Below, one piece after another: positions 35,269-45,818 of a stretch of DNA of 64,000 bases; the stretch's first letter is position 1; every line of letters starts with the position of its first letter. Origin of the DNA: Mycolicibacterium sp. GF69 (GTDB taxonomy: Bacteria; Actinomycetota; Actinomycetes; Mycobacteriales; Mycobacteriaceae). The notes beneath the pieces are model-generated. The model was not told the DNA's origin and did no database searches. It saw nothing but the letters and a program-made list of their open reading frames with translations. Location: NCBI RefSeq assembly GCF_003284965.1, contig NZ_QMEW01000013.1:62001-126000 (forward strand), in the 5' to 3' direction. A program made the translations under genes and the position numbers.

Positions 35269-37566
35269 TCAGTCCTCCTTGCGGATCAGCCGGCCCAGCG
35301 CCTCACGATCCGGGTTGAGAAGCTCCTCGATCCTCGGCTGGTTGACGTCGGCCACGATGATCTCGCCGACCTCTTGGTACACGTCGGTGAAGATGCCGTG
35401 CGACTTCATCTTCTCGGTCTGATAGATGTTGTCCTCGGTGGGCGTGACGTAGTACATGATTTCGGGCTTGAACCGGTGGATCAGCCACAGGTGCACCACA
35501 CTCATCAGCCGCTTCTGGCGCAGCTTCTCGGCGAACGTGTTCTGGTCGCGCACGGTCAGGATGCTGCGGCCGTGCCGGTCCTTGATCGGGTCGACGATCA
35601 CGTTGGCGAGCTTCTCGTCCTCGCCGTCGCGCTCGCCGAAGATGCCGAGTTCGAGCACATCGGACCCGGGCCGCGTCGGGCGCAACTGCACCCGCAGCGT
35701 CTCGTCGAGTTGGTAATGCTCGCCCCACAGCGCCAGCCACTCCTCGAGCAGCTTCTTCGGCACCTCGGTCTGCACGAGATGCTGGTGCTGGGTCGAGCCC
35801 TTGCCCATCGCCTTGGTGGTCGCAAGACGGCCTGACGATGCGGCCAGCGCGGCATCGCTACGCGGTCCACCGACGAGGGTCTGCGGTGTGCGGTAGGGAG
35901 ATTCGACCAACCGCATCTTGCGCTGCAGGCGCGCCAGCGCGAGCATGCCGTCTTGGCGCAGCGCCGTCGCGAACTCCTCGGAGGCGACACCGTCGACCTG
36001 ATGACCGCCGTAGGTGATGAAGTTGAAGACGAAACCCATCTTGGCGAGTTCCTCGGGGAAGGCCCGCATCTCATCATCGGTCATACCGGTGGTGTCCCAG
36101 TTGAACGAGGGCGACAGGTTGTAGGCCAGCATCTGGTCGGGGAACTCGGCGTGGATCGCTTCGGCGAACTCGCGGGCGTCGGCGAGATCAGCGGTCTTCG
36201 TCTCCATCCAGAGGATGTCGGCGAACGGCGCGGCGGCCAGCGACTTGGCGATCGCGTACGGGATGCCGCCGCGGACCTGGTAGTAGCCCTCCGGGGTCTT
36301 GGCAAGCTCGCAGTCCCAGCCGACGGCGGCACCGATGTCTCTGGCCTTCTCGCGCGCGGTGTACATCGGTGCGCGCTCGGCGAACTCGCGCCACTCGGCG
36401 ACGCTCATGTCGAGTTGTTCGCCCTCGCTCTCGCGGAACTCGAGCAGCTCGGCCACCGCCTCGCCGTAGGTCATCAGCCCGGCATCGAGCTGCCAGGCGT
36501 CGACACACTTCGACTCCACCCCGTCGAAGATCTCGTCGATCGAACCGTCGGAACGGTCCTGGTAGGCCGATGCCGCCTCGGCCACCGCGTCGCCGATGCC
36601 GTGGTGATCCAGCCACGCGTTCGCGGTGTCGTACTCACCGTCGGGCAGCGCGTAGAGCAGGTGGCCGTTGAGCTCGGTGACGCCCGCCTCGTAGAAGCGC
36701 CGCATCATCGCCAGATAGCAGGACTTGTACGACGGCACCTTCAGGTTGGTCACGCCCAGCAGGAACGGCTGGTCGCGCTCGTCGGCGCGGCTGTCGATCA
36801 GGTTGGCCGCCTCCGCGTCGGTGCGGGCCACGATGATGCCGGGCACCCGCATGATGTCGAGCTGGAAACGGGCGGTGTTGAGCCGTTTGATCTGCTCGTC
36901 GGACGGCACCAGCACCTTGCCACCTTGGTGCCCGCACTTCTTGGTACCGGGCCGCTGGTCCTCGATGTGGTAGCCGGGAACGCCGGCCTCGACGAACCGG
37001 CGAATCAGGTTGCGCACGTGTGGATCTCCACCGTGACCGGTGTCGGCGTCGGCGATGATGAACGGGCGGAAGTCGACGGCGGGCGTCGCGTCGCGCTGTT
37101 TGTCGGACATCTGCAGCCGCAGGTACTGCTGGTTGCGGTCCGCGGTGAGCAAGGCGCGAACCAGACCCGCCGCCTCCTCGGGCACCTGACTCAGCGGGTA
37201 GCTCGCCAGGTCGGGTCCGGGGTCCTCGGTGGTGGACCCTTTGGCCGATGTCGCCCAGCCACCGAGGTAGATGCCCTCGATGCCCATCCGCTTCATCGTT
37301 ACGGCCTGTCCGGGGGAGTAGGGGCCGAACGTGGTGATGCTCTTCTTTTTCGCGAACAGTTCGCGGAGGCGCTCGTAGAACGCCGTGGCGGCCTCGCGCG
37401 CCACGATGTAGTCCGATGGGATCGTGCCGCGCTGCTCGGCGACCTGACGTGCCGAGTAGAGGCGGATGATCCCCTCGAATCTCGGACTGTCGAAGTACCG
37501 CTGCGTGGCGGCGACCTCTTGGTCGAACGGGGTCTGCGGCGCGGCGTCCGTTTCGATGATGGCCAT
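35269..37566 (-). CDS. aceA: Isocitrate lyase, long class-2 form
   Basis: The 765-residue isocitrate lyase is the longer ICL2 type of mycobacteria, about 330 residues longer than ICL1. The signature [11 protein letters not shown] (catalytic Cys) is near residue 215. Mg-binding segments such as [16 protein letters not shown] and the C-terminal extension are visible. It catalyses cleavage of isocitrate to glyoxylate and succinate in the glyoxylate shunt used during growth on fatty acids and cholesterol. The gene is intact, whereas some M. tuberculosis strains have a split aceAa/aceAb. It is monocistronic here. Confidence 0.95.
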   Translation of the reverse strand: MAIIETDAAPQTPFDQEVAATQRYFDSPRFEGIIRLYSARQVAEQRGTIPSDYIVAREAATAFYERLRELFAKKKSITTFGPYSPGQAVTMKRMGIEGIYLGGWATSAKGSTTEDPGPDLASYPLSQVPEEAAGLVRALLTADRNQQYLRLQMSDKQRDATPAVDFRPFIIADADTGHGGDPHVRNLIRRFVEAGVPGYHIEDQRPGTKKCGHQGGKVLVPSDEQIKRLNTARFQLDIMRVPGIIVARTDAEAANLIDSRADERDQPFLLGVTNLKVPSYKSCYLAMMRRFYEAGVTELNGHLLYALPDGEYDTANAWLDHHGIGDAVAEAASAYQDRSDGSIDEIFDGVESKCVDAWQLDAGLMTYGEAVAELLEFRESEGEQLDMSVAEWREFAERAPMYTAREKARDIGAAVGWDCELAKTPEGYYQVRGGIPYAIAKSLAAAPFADILWMETKTADLADAREFAEAIHAEFPDQMLAYNLSPSFNWDTTGMTDDEMRAFPEELAKMGFVFNFITYGGHQVDGVASEEFATALRQDGMLALARLQRKMRLVESPYRTPQTLVGGPRSDAALAASSGRLATTKAMGKGSTQHQHLVQTEVPKKLLEEWLALWGEHYQLDETLRVQLRPTRPGSDVLELGIFGERDGEDEKLANVIVDPIKDRHGRSILTVRDQNTFAEKLRQKRLMSVVHLWLIHRFKPEIMYYVTPTEDNIYQTEKMKSHGIFTDVYQEVGEIIVADVNQPRIEELLNPDREALGRLIRKED

Positions 37567-37651
37567 GGATTCACCCTACGACCCGGTTCTGGCAGACGAA
37601 GGCGTTATCAGCGGTGGTTTCGGTGTGATCGGTGGCGGTGAGCGCAACCGA

Positions 37652-38854
37652 CTACACCGAAATCACGTCGACGACGCGTTCGGCAATGGCCAGCGCCGAC
37701 GTGGCTGCGGGCGACGGTGCGTTACGCAGCAGTACCGCGCGGCCGCGAACGCTGATCCGGAAGTCGTCGACGAGCCCGCCGTCGGCGTCGAGCGCCTGGG
37801 CTCGCACACCAGCGACGCCGGCCACCACGTCGTCGTCGCGCAGTGCCGGCACATACGCCCTGGCCGCCCTGATGAACCGCCGCCGCGACAGCGAACCGGT
37901 CACTTCGCGAACCCCGGTGCGCCAGTGCCGCCGGGCGAACCGCCAAAAAGCGGGGGTCGACGCGATCTCGGCCACGTCGCACAACGAGACCGTGCGCCAC
38001 GAGTAGCCCTCACGAGCCAACGCCAGCACGGCGTTGGGTCCGATCAACACCTCGCCGTCAACCCGTGGCGTGAGGTGGACACCGAGAAACGGATACCGTG
38101 GGTCGGGCACGGGGTAGACCAGACCGTTGACCAGATCGCGCCGGTGCGGTTTCAACGCGTAGTACTCGCCGCGGAACGGCATGATCACCGGATCCGGCCC
38201 GTCACCGGCCATCCCGGCGAGCCGGTCACTCTGCAGACCACCACAGGCGACGAGCCGGTCGAAGCGGGCCGTCACATCGCCCGCGGCGCCGCGCGCGCTG
38301 ACCACCACCTCGGAAGGGCCGGGCTGTATTTTCGTGACCTGTTGTCCGAGAAGGATTTTCGCACCAAGACCCACCGCGTCGGCGGCAAGCGCATCCGTCA
38401 CCGCCGCAAAGTCGACGATTGACGTCGCCGGCGAATGCAGCGCGGCGACCCCGCGCACGTTGGGCTCGAGTTCACGCAGTTCCTGCGCCCCGACCAGCCG
38501 GACTCCCGGGACGCCGTTGGCCAGCGCTCGCTGCTCGATGCCGACGAGCCGCGTGCGCTCCTCGTCAGTGAGCGCGACCACGACCTTGCCGCAGGCGATC
38601 CGGGGGATAGCGTGCTCGGCGCAGAAGGCTTCGAGCAGGCCCACCCCGCGGCGACAGAGCACCGCCTTCTGCGAGCCGGGTTGGTAGTACAGGCCCGCGT
38701 GCACGACACCGCTGTTGCGCCCGGTCTGGTGCGCGGCGAGACGATCTTCCTTCTCGAACAAGGTCACATCGGAGTCCTGCCGACGCCGCACGATCTCGCG
38801 GGCCACCGCGACTCCGAGGATGCCGCCGCCGACCACCGCCACGCGTTCGGTCAT
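37652..38854 (-). CDS. lhgO: L-2-hydroxyglutarate oxidase
   Basis: The 400-residue FAD-dependent oxidoreductase matches the LhgO family. The N-terminal dinucleotide motif is VAVVGGGILGVAVAREI. HQTGRNSGVVHAGLYYQPGS covers the family's FAD/substrate region. Later blocks include FRGEYYALKP and the C-terminal GLVDDFRI segment. It oxidises L-2-hydroxyglutarate to 2-oxoglutarate. The ATG at 38854 is the natural start; an upstream GTG adds six residues. It is upstream of aceA on the same strand with 85 bp between, so a carbon-metabolism grouping is plausible. Confidence 0.9.
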   Translation of the reverse strand: MTERVAVVGGGILGVAVAREIVRRRQDSDVTLFEKEDRLAAHQTGRNSGVVHAGLYYQPGSQKAVLCRRGVGLLEAFCAEHAIPRIACGKVVVALTDEERTRLVGIEQRALANGVPGVRLVGAQELRELEPNVRGVAALHSPATSIVDFAAVTDALAADAVGLGAKILLGQQVTKIQPGPSEVVVSARGAAGDVTARFDRLVACGGLQSDRLAGMAGDGPDPVIMPFRGEYYALKPHRRDLVNGLVYPVPDPRYPFLGVHLTPRVDGEVLIGPNAVLALAREGYSWRTVSLCDVAEIASTPAFWRFARRHWRTGVREVTGSLSRRRFIRAARAYVPALRDDDVVAGVAGVRAQALDADGGLVDDFRISVRGRAVLLRNAPSPAATSALAIAERVVDVISV

Positions 38855-39012
38855 CGCCGGGCGGCCCGGCAACGCAGGAAGGTAATCACTGTTCGGTTAC
38901 GGTACTGCATCTCATTGGCCCTGAGCCAGGCGCGAATTGGCATCTGCGACGGCTCAGGCGGTACAAGTGGATACAGCGCCGTAATCGCGCAGTCGAGAAA
39001 GATGAACTACCC

Positions 39013-39567
39013 ATGAGACGCATACACGCCTCGGTGATCGGTTTGGTGATCGGTATCGCCATCCTGGCGACGATCCCCGCAGTGGCGGTCGCCGCGCCAT
39101 CGTCGCGATCCGCTGCCAACCAGCAGGCGGTCGACCTCGTCATCGCGAGGGGCCTGTCGCAGCGCGGCGTTCCCTTCTCCTACGGCGGGGGCGACGCCAA
39201 CGGACCGACCCGGGGCAGCGGCACGGCCGAGAACGTCGCCGGACTGGACCGCGAGGGCCACATCGTCGGGCTGGACCCGGCGGTCAGCACGGTCGGCTTC
39301 GACGCATCGGGTCTCATGGTCTACTCATTCGCCGGTGTCGGGGTGAAGCTGCCGCGGTCGTCGGGTGCGCAGTACACCGTCGGTCAGAAGGTGCTGCCGT
39401 CGGAGGCGTTGCCCGGAGACCTGGTGTTCTACGGCCCCAACGGAAATCAGAGCGTCGCGCTGTTCCTCGGCAACGGGCAAATGCTGGAGACAGCCGAATC
39501 GGGCGTGACGGTGTCGCCGGTGCGGACCACCAACATGGCTCCGTATCTGGTTCGCATCATCAAGTGA
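39013..39567 (+). CDS. RipD-like NlpC/P60 pseudo-peptidase
   Basis: The 184-residue exported protein has a signal peptide (MRRIHASVIG, hydrophobic core, cleavage near VAA|PS) and an NlpC/P60 domain that lacks its catalytic residues. The motif that should read DCSG is FDASGLMVYSFAG, so Ala replaces Cys. The His segment reads GNQSVALFLGNG, so Ser replaces His. M. tuberculosis RipD has the same losses and binds but does not cut peptidoglycan. The C-terminal extension of RipD is absent here. It likely binds peptidoglycan in the wall. Confidence 0.87.
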   Translation: MRRIHASVIGLVIGIAILATIPAVAVAAPSSRSAANQQAVDLVIARGLSQRGVPFSYGGGDANGPTRGSGTAENVAGLDREGHIVGLDPAVSTVGFDASGLMVYSFAGVGVKLPRSSGAQYTVGQKVLPSEALPGDLVFYGPNGNQSVALFLGNGQMLETAESGVTVSPVRTTNMAPYLVRIIK

Positions 39568-39623
39568 CGCTGCCTGCCGTCGAACTGTATGTGCGACGCG
39601 GCGATCGCTGATAGACAGAACTC

Positions 39624-40808
39624 GTGACGTCCACATTGAGAGCTGCGGAAGGCATCGCCGGGCGGGCGCGCACCATGCGCGGGATCGTGCAGAGCGAGGC
39701 CGCCGAGTCCGAGCGGCTGCGCACGCTCAGCCCGGCCGTCGTCGAGGCGATGTGGGACACCGGGCTGATGTCGGCGTTCAACCCGGTGCCCGCCGGCGGT
39801 ACGGAACCGTCGTTCGCCGAGATGATCGAAACCTGGATCGAGATGGCCTGGCAGGACGGCTCATTCGGGTGGACCGGTATCGCCAACCTGCCGTCCTCGT
39901 TCGCCGCCGCCGCCTACCTGCCCGACTCCGGGTTCGCCGAGGTGTTCACCGCGCACGATAACCGCGTGACCATGGGAGGACAGTTCTTTCCCAACGGTCA
40001 GGGCAGCGTCGTACCGGGCGGCTACCGGCTGACCGGAGCGTGGAGCTTCGGTTCGGGGATCGGGCACTCGCAGTTTGTCGCCGCAGGATTCCTGCCGATG
40101 GACAGTGGCGAGATGCGCTGGCTCAGCGAAGGTGTGCCCGACATGCAGGTCGCCGTCCTGCCACGCGATGAGGTGAGCTTCAACGACGGCTGGCACGTGC
40201 AGGGTCTCAAGGGGACGGGGTCCTACGACTACAGCATCGACGATGTGTTCGTGCCCGCCGACCGGACGTTCGCGTTGTTCACCCGCGAGCCGCTGCGCGG
40301 GGCCTCGCCCGCGACCCGTATGGGCCTGATGCCGGTCACGGCCGCCGGTCACGCGTCGTGGGCGCTGGGCGTGGCCAAGAGCATGCTCGACGATGTCGAG
40401 GAGCTTGCCGCGACGAAGTTCCGGATGAGCGACATGGCGTCCCTGGCCAGTCGACCGACCTTCCAGAAAGGGCTCGCCCACCACGTCGCCGCGTGGCGGG
40501 CGGCGCGACTGCTGGTCCTCGACGCGTTCACGGCGGCCGAAACCGCTGTCGAGCAGGGATGCGACCTCACCCCGACGCTGCGAGCGGATATGCGGGTGGC
40601 CGCCGTCTATGCGACCGACGTGGCCCGCCAGAGTGCGGAGTGGGCCCATCTGGTCGCGGGCACCAGCTCGATCCGCGAGGGCACGCGCCTGGAACGCGCG
40701 TTCCGCGACATCTACACCGGGACCCAGCACGCGTTCATCAGCGAGAAGGTGGCGATCGACGCCGCTCAGATCTGGCTCGGCATCATCGACGACCAGTTCG
40801 GCCTCTGA
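39624..40808 (+). CDS. HsaA-like flavin monooxygenase (acyl-CoA dehydrogenase fold)
   Basis: The 394-residue protein has the acyl-CoA dehydrogenase fold used by group D flavin monooxygenases such as HsaA, the oxygenase of cholesterol ring A/B cleavage. Typical blocks include the GWTGIANLPSS helix, VVPGGYRLTGAWSFGSGIGH, LKGTGSYDYSIDDVFVP and EGTRLERAFRDIYTGTQH. No CoA-specific catalytic Glu is obvious. Start GTG at 39624. It lies next to a divergently oriented FadD gene. No KstR-like box was seen upstream. Confidence 0.8.
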   Translation: MTSTLRAAEGIAGRARTMRGIVQSEAAESERLRTLSPAVVEAMWDTGLMSAFNPVPAGGTEPSFAEMIETWIEMAWQDGSFGWTGIANLPSSFAAAAYLPDSGFAEVFTAHDNRVTMGGQFFPNGQGSVVPGGYRLTGAWSFGSGIGHSQFVAAGFLPMDSGEMRWLSEGVPDMQVAVLPRDEVSFNDGWHVQGLKGTGSYDYSIDDVFVPADRTFALFTREPLRGASPATRMGLMPVTAAGHASWALGVAKSMLDDVEELAATKFRMSDMASLASRPTFQKGLAHHVAAWRAARLLVLDAFTAAETAVEQGCDLTPTLRADMRVAAVYATDVARQSAEWAHLVAGTSSIREGTRLERAFRDIYTGTQHAFISEKVAIDAAQIWLGIIDDQFGL

Positions 40809-40824
40809 TCAGCGGCGCGCGCGG

Positions 40825-42378
40825 TCACCTGCCGACCGACTGGAGCGCGCCGTCCACGATCAAGGTGCGCAACGTCTTTCGATCGAACTTTCCGCTGGGC
40901 AGCACCGGGATCTGGTCGCTGGTGGCCAGCACCCAGCGGGTCGGCACTTTGTAGGCCGACAGCTGTTCGCGAGCACGGGCGGCCAGCGCGTCGACGTCAG
41001 TGCCCGCAGCCGCCACGACGACCGCGCATACTTCCTCGCCGCGGTCGGGATCGTCGACTCCGAGAACGAGACACTGTGCCACACCCTCGAATTCATCGAT
41101 CACGGCCTCGACCTCCAGCGGCGACACGTTGGCGCCGGCGGTCTTGATCAGATCCGTCGTGCGGCCCACGTAGAACAGCCTCGGGTCGCCCGCCTTGCGG
41201 TAAACGCGATCACCGGTGTGGTACCAACCGTTTTCATCGAAGGTTTCGTATCGCTCGCGCTTGTTGTAGCCCGCCATCACGCCGATGCCGCGGATGAGCA
41301 GTTCGCCGGTCGTCCCGTCGGGGACCGGGTCACCGTCGTCGTCGACGATGCACATGTCGGTGAATGCGAAACCGCCCGCGGTCTCGGACATGGTGCGGTG
41401 CACGGGAAAACCGTCGGGAACGTCGACCATCGCGATGTCGAGCGGTCCGTCGCGCAGCATCGGCGCGCTGGTCAGGTCGCGCCGCCCAAAGCTGGGATGT
41501 TCGCGTAGCCGCTGGGTGAAGGCGGGCCATCCGACTACGCCGGATGCCCGTTCGTGTTCGATCAGGTCCAGCGCGGCCTCCGCGTTTAGGCGTGGCAGGA
41601 CGAGCACGGTGACCGGTTCGTGCAGCGCGCCGGTGGCCGCGAGCAACCCGCCCACCCAGAAGAACGGCATCGCGCACAGGATCCGCACCGCACCTTCGCT
41701 TTTCGTCACGGCACGGATCGCGCTCGGCCACGTCGAGGTCTGCCGCACCAGCGTCCCGTGGGTGTGCAGCACACCCTTCGGGTCGGCAGTCGAACCCGAG
41801 GTGTGGATGACGACGGCGAGGTCGGCGGGCGACACCTCGGCCTCCGCGGCGGTCAACAGTTCCGGCGGCACGCCGTCGGTGTCGCTGCCTGGCCGGATGG
41901 CCCAGTCCGGAGCCGGACCGTCGACGAACACGATGCGGCGCAGATACGGCGCGGCCGCCAGTGCCAGCCGTTCGGCCGGCTGAGCCGTCAGCTCGGGCCA
42001 GGCGGTCTGGAAGCGCTCGGCCACGTCGATGCTCAGCACCCGCCTGGGAGCGACGATCAGCGCGATGTCGGCAAGCCCCGCGACCTTGGCGATCTCTGCC
42101 GGCGGGTAAAGCGTGCTGAGCGGCACCGCCAGCGCGCCGATGCGGGAGACGGCCAGCCACCAGACGATCCAATCGACCCCGTTGGGGAAGAACAATCCGA
42201 CGCGGGTGCCCTTTCCGACGCCTTCGCCCATGAGCCACCGCGCCGCTCGCGCCGAACGCTGTTCCGCTTCGCGGTAGGTGAGTCGATCCGTCGGGGTGAC
42301 CAGATAGGTATGGTCACCGAACTCGTCGCAAGCGCGCGCGAGGAGCGCGGGAACGGTCGGTCGCGGCTGCTGCGTCAC
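40825..42378 (-). CDS. AMP-binding acyl-CoA ligase
   Basis: The 517-residue ANL-superfamily ligase has HTSGSTADPKGVLHTH (A3) near residue 195 and TGDRVYRKAGDPRLFYVGRT (A7/A8) near 400. The C-terminal catalytic Lys is in LPSGKFDRKTLR near 500. The A5 region (HRTMSETAGGF) deviates a little from the usual TE motif spacing. It probably forms an acyl-CoA from an unknown carboxylate. Start GTG at 42378. It converges on the HsaA-like gene with a 16-bp gap. Confidence 0.88.
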   Translation of the reverse strand: MTQQPRPTVPALLARACDEFGDHTYLVTPTDRLTYREAEQRSARAARWLMGEGVGKGTRVGLFFPNGVDWIVWWLAVSRIGALAVPLSTLYPPAEIAKVAGLADIALIVAPRRVLSIDVAERFQTAWPELTAQPAERLALAAAPYLRRIVFVDGPAPDWAIRPGSDTDGVPPELLTAAEAEVSPADLAVVIHTSGSTADPKGVLHTHGTLVRQTSTWPSAIRAVTKSEGAVRILCAMPFFWVGGLLAATGALHEPVTVLVLPRLNAEAALDLIEHERASGVVGWPAFTQRLREHPSFGRRDLTSAPMLRDGPLDIAMVDVPDGFPVHRTMSETAGGFAFTDMCIVDDDGDPVPDGTTGELLIRGIGVMAGYNKRERYETFDENGWYHTGDRVYRKAGDPRLFYVGRTTDLIKTAGANVSPLEVEAVIDEFEGVAQCLVLGVDDPDRGEEVCAVVVAAAGTDVDALAARAREQLSAYKVPTRWVLATSDQIPVLPSGKFDRKTLRTLIVDGALQSVGR

Positions 42379-42443
42379 ACGGTGATTGTCTCCGACGCGC
42401 GCCGGGCGACCGCACGAGGCGGTCGTCCAGTCGCGTCAGGACC

Positions 42444-43454
<1,011 letters not shown>

Positions 43455-43613
43455 TCACGGGCCGCGCCGATGGATGGCCGGCGATTCAGATGCTGCTGTT
43501 TCACACCTGCCGCGTACGGAGACATCCGTCGCCGCTGCTGAAGTGTTTGTCGGCGCGCGGCACGGTGCCGTTACGACGGCATGCGGCGCGGCGCGGGGGA
43601 GAGCTGGACAACG

Positions 43614-44315
43614 TCAACCACCCGAGGGTTTGGTCCCAGCCGCTGTTCTCGGATGGCTGGCGGGCAGGCGGCGACGTGCGTACGCCTTGAGTTCCGCTGA
43701 CAATGCGTCCGCGGTGAGCAAGTGGGCAAGCAGCGAGGGGTCGGACATCCGGGCGCGGAAGGCCAATTCGACGGTGACGTTGTGGTCGGGGCGGTGTTCG
43801 ACCGTGATCGCGTCCCCGGCACCGACGGTTCCAGGCGAGATAACTCGAAGGTAGGCACCGGGTTTGGCGGCCGCCGTGAAGGTCTTCATCCAGCGGTCGA
43901 TCTGCAGGAAAGCCGTGAACGTGCGACACGGCGTGCGGGGTGCGGAGACTTCGAGCAGCAGACCGTCGGTGCCGACGCGCCAACGTTCGCCGATGCGGGC
44001 GTGTGTGACTTCGACGTCCGTGGTGGTGAGGTTCTCGCCGAACATGCCGTTGGTCAGCGGGCGGCTGAGTCGGGTTTCCCAGTCGTCGAGGTCTTCTCGC
44101 GCGTAGGCATACACCGCTTGGTCGTCGCCGCCGTGCAGTTTGGTATGGCCGATGGTGTCACCGACGAGTCCGCTGCCCAGGCCGCCGCGCATCGGACCCG
44201 GTGCGCGCACCAGCACGCGGTCCGACGCGGCGACCTTGTCGATGCCCGTCAACCTCGACGGCGCATCGGGATTCACCCGCGCGCGGGCCACATTCACCGA
44301 GAGCACCTTCGCCAC
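43614..44315 (-). CDS. MOSC-domain protein
   Basis: The 233-residue protein carries a MOSC domain like that of YiiM and of molybdenum cofactor sulfurase C-termini. Visible blocks: HTKLHGGDDQAVYAYAREDL near residue 60, NGMFGENLTT near 95, the GERWRVG segment near 110, and the conserved Cys in SAPRTPCRTFTAF near 128. Such proteins handle sulfur or reduce N-hydroxylated compounds through the molybdenum cofactor. GTG at 44315 is preferred; ATG at 44336 is possible. It is divergent from a membrane protein gene with a palindrome in the gap. Confidence 0.82.
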   Translation of the reverse strand: MAKVLSVNVARARVNPDAPSRLTGIDKVAASDRVLVRAPGPMRGGLGSGLVGDTIGHTKLHGGDDQAVYAYAREDLDDWETRLSRPLTNGMFGENLTTTDVEVTHARIGERWRVGTDGLLLEVSAPRTPCRTFTAFLQIDRWMKTFTAAAKPGAYLRVISPGTVGAGDAITVEHRPDHNVTVELAFRARMSDPSLLAHLLTADALSAELKAYARRRLPASHPRTAAGTKPSGG

Positions 44316-44377
44316 CCGGCCAGGGTAGCGGCGCATCTGCGGGTAGGGGTGGTGGCGGTTCACCCCTTAACAAGTCC

Positions 44378-44394
44378 TACTACCGAGCGTAGTA
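44378..44394. promoter_or_regulatory. Palindrome in the divergent MOSC/membrane gene region
   Basis: TACTAC-cgagc-GTAGTA is a perfect 6-5-6 inverted repeat 40 bp upstream of the membrane gene. Its right arm overlaps TAGTAT, a good -10 sequence. It is a candidate operator shared with the leftward MOSC gene. Confidence 0.45.
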
Positions 44395-44433
44395 TTCATG
44401 CGGTCAATGCTGATGCAACGGAAGGTGCTTTCC

Positions 44434-44868
44434 GTGAAGTGGAGTTTCGCCCAGATTGGCCTGCTGCTCATCTGCGTGTTTCACGTCATCCAGGCTGTGG
44501 TCGGATTCATCGTCGAGCCGAGCTTTGCGACCGGTCCGAACGCGCCGACGGCTCAGGTGTTCGGCATGGACTACAACGGCTGGCACGCCGTCGCGGGACT
44601 GGCCCTGTTCGGTCCCGGGCTGGTTTTCGCGATGCGCAAATCATGGTCGGTGTTGTATCTGCTCGTCGCGGCCGTGGCCGGCGCGCTGCCGGGCATCTGG
44701 GCCTTCTTCTCGCAGCAGGTCGCGTACGTGTTCACGTTTCCCAACAACATCACCGACGCGGTGGTACACCTCGTGACCGCCGCGGTGATGTTGGCGGTGG
44801 CAGGAATTCAGATCCGCATGGACGGCGGCCTGCGAAACTCGCTCGCCGATCTACGCAGCCGCTCTTGA
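44434..44868 (+). CDS. DUF4383-like membrane protein
   Basis: The 144-residue protein has four hydrophobic segments (about residues 5-25, 50-65, 72-88 and 105-122), typical of the DUF4383 family of small actinobacterial membrane proteins of unknown role. I chose the GTG at 44434, because GGAAGG lies eight bases upstream and it begins directly at the first helix; an ATG at 44398 is the alternative. The C-terminal tail is basic and cytoplasmic. The gene is divergent from the MOSC protein gene. Confidence 0.75.
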   Translation: MKWSFAQIGLLLICVFHVIQAVVGFIVEPSFATGPNAPTAQVFGMDYNGWHAVAGLALFGPGLVFAMRKSWSVLYLLVAAVAGALPGIWAFFSQQVAYVFTFPNNITDAVVHLVTAAVMLAVAGIQIRMDGGLRNSLADLRSRS

Positions 44869-44909
44869 CGCGCCCTTCTCGCGCCCGCGACCCGAGCGCC
44901 GGTCGGGCG

Positions 44910-45047
44910 TTATCCGGACGTGTCGTCGTCGGCCGACGGGATCCCCTCGGGTGGCGGCGCGGAATACGACGGGGCGGCGGGCGGAATCGGGTGTTCGGTG
45001 TTTTCATCCTGGTTGGTGTCGCCCGAGGACGGTTCGGGTGAGCTCAT
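44910..45047 (-). CDS. Small acidic Pro/Ser-rich protein (45 aa)
   Basis: A 45-codon ORF starts at the ATG at 45045-45047 and is preceded by a strong AGGAGAG ribosome site seven bases upstream. Its product is very acidic and Pro/Ser-rich, with no hydrophobic segment, so it is probably intrinsically disordered. There is no recognisable domain. The frame, codon usage and ribosome site support a real small gene. It is easily missed because of its size. Confidence 0.6.
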   Translation of the reverse strand: MSSPEPSSGDTNQDENTEHPIPPAAPSYSAPPPEGIPSADDDTSG

Positions 45048-45296
45048 CGGTTCTCTCCTGATCGATGGTCGGTCTCGCGCAGCGATACCCAGTCGGCGGA
45101 CGCGGAAACTCGCCACTGTTGGGATCGGTAGCCGGATGGAATTCGGGTGATCGACGCGGGTGCCTGGCAGACGCCCCGGTCGGTCGGCCGTGCCCGCAAG
45201 CGTGGCTCGGCGTGCTATCGAAACACATTGCTGCCGAGATGATTCCGAAGCAGAGCCCTGGTAGCGGCGGGAACCGTGGCGCTACGCTGTATCGGC

Positions 45297-45818
45297 ATGC
45301 AGGGCTTGACCACCGCGGCGGGTTTCGGTCACTCGGACTGCGAACGCATCGTGGCCGGCGCATTGGCGCAACCGGTTCTGGCCGTCACCAGCCTGGCATA
45401 CGTAATGGTCGGGCTTGCCGTGCTGTGCTGTACGCGACGGGGCAGGGGTCTGCTGACGGGGACTGCAGGTGCAGCGCTGGTCGCGGTCGGATTCGGCAGC
45501 TTCATCTACCACGGGCCGCAGCCGCCGTGGGCGGGTCAGGTCCACGACTGGCCGATCGTCGCCCTGGGCGCGGTGTGCGTCGCCGGACTCATACGAACCG
45601 GGCGAGCGTCTCGGCGGTCGACGTGGATCGCAGCGGCCGGCGTCTTCGCGCTCGGCTTGGCCGCCTACGCCGCGGGCCGTTCGGGGTCGCCGCTGTGCCG
45701 CCCCGACAGCCTGTGGCAGTACCACGGCGCCTGGCACGTGCTGTCCGGTGCCGCAGCGGGATTAGCCGCTTGGGCCATGCTGCCGACGCGTCAGTATCCT
45801 GCACGTCAATGGCGCTAG
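45297..45818 (+). CDS. CREST-like membrane protein (alkaline-ceramidase-type signature)
   Basis: The roughly 173-residue multi-pass membrane protein has the residue pattern of the CREST superfamily (alkaline ceramidases, PAQR, Per1). SFIYHG gives Ser-x-x-x-His, VHDWP gives a His-Asp pair, and YHGAWHVLSG gives His-x-x-x-His. These would bind a metal for amide or ester hydrolysis in lipid. ATG at 45297 or GTG at 45276 could start it; the former has TACGCT at -10 spacing for a leaderless start. It overlaps the exporter gene by 10 bp. Confidence 0.6.
   Translation: MQGLTTAAGFGHSDCERIVAGALAQPVLAVTSLAYVMVGLAVLCCTRRGRGLLTGTAGAALVAVGFGSFIYHGPQPPWAGQVHDWPIVALGAVCVAGLIRTGRASRRSTWIAAAGVFALGLAAYAAGRSGSPLCRPDSLWQYHGAWHVLSGAAAGLAAWAMLPTRQYPARQWR

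Noticed and set aside
35953..37641. Long forward ORF opposite aceA
   Set aside because: Antisense shadow of the 765-residue isocitrate lyase.
45065..45808. N-terminal extension of the exporter ORF
   Set aside because: The Arg-rich 248-residue extension overlaps the small acidic gene and the CREST-like gene in other frames; the exporter begins at 45809.
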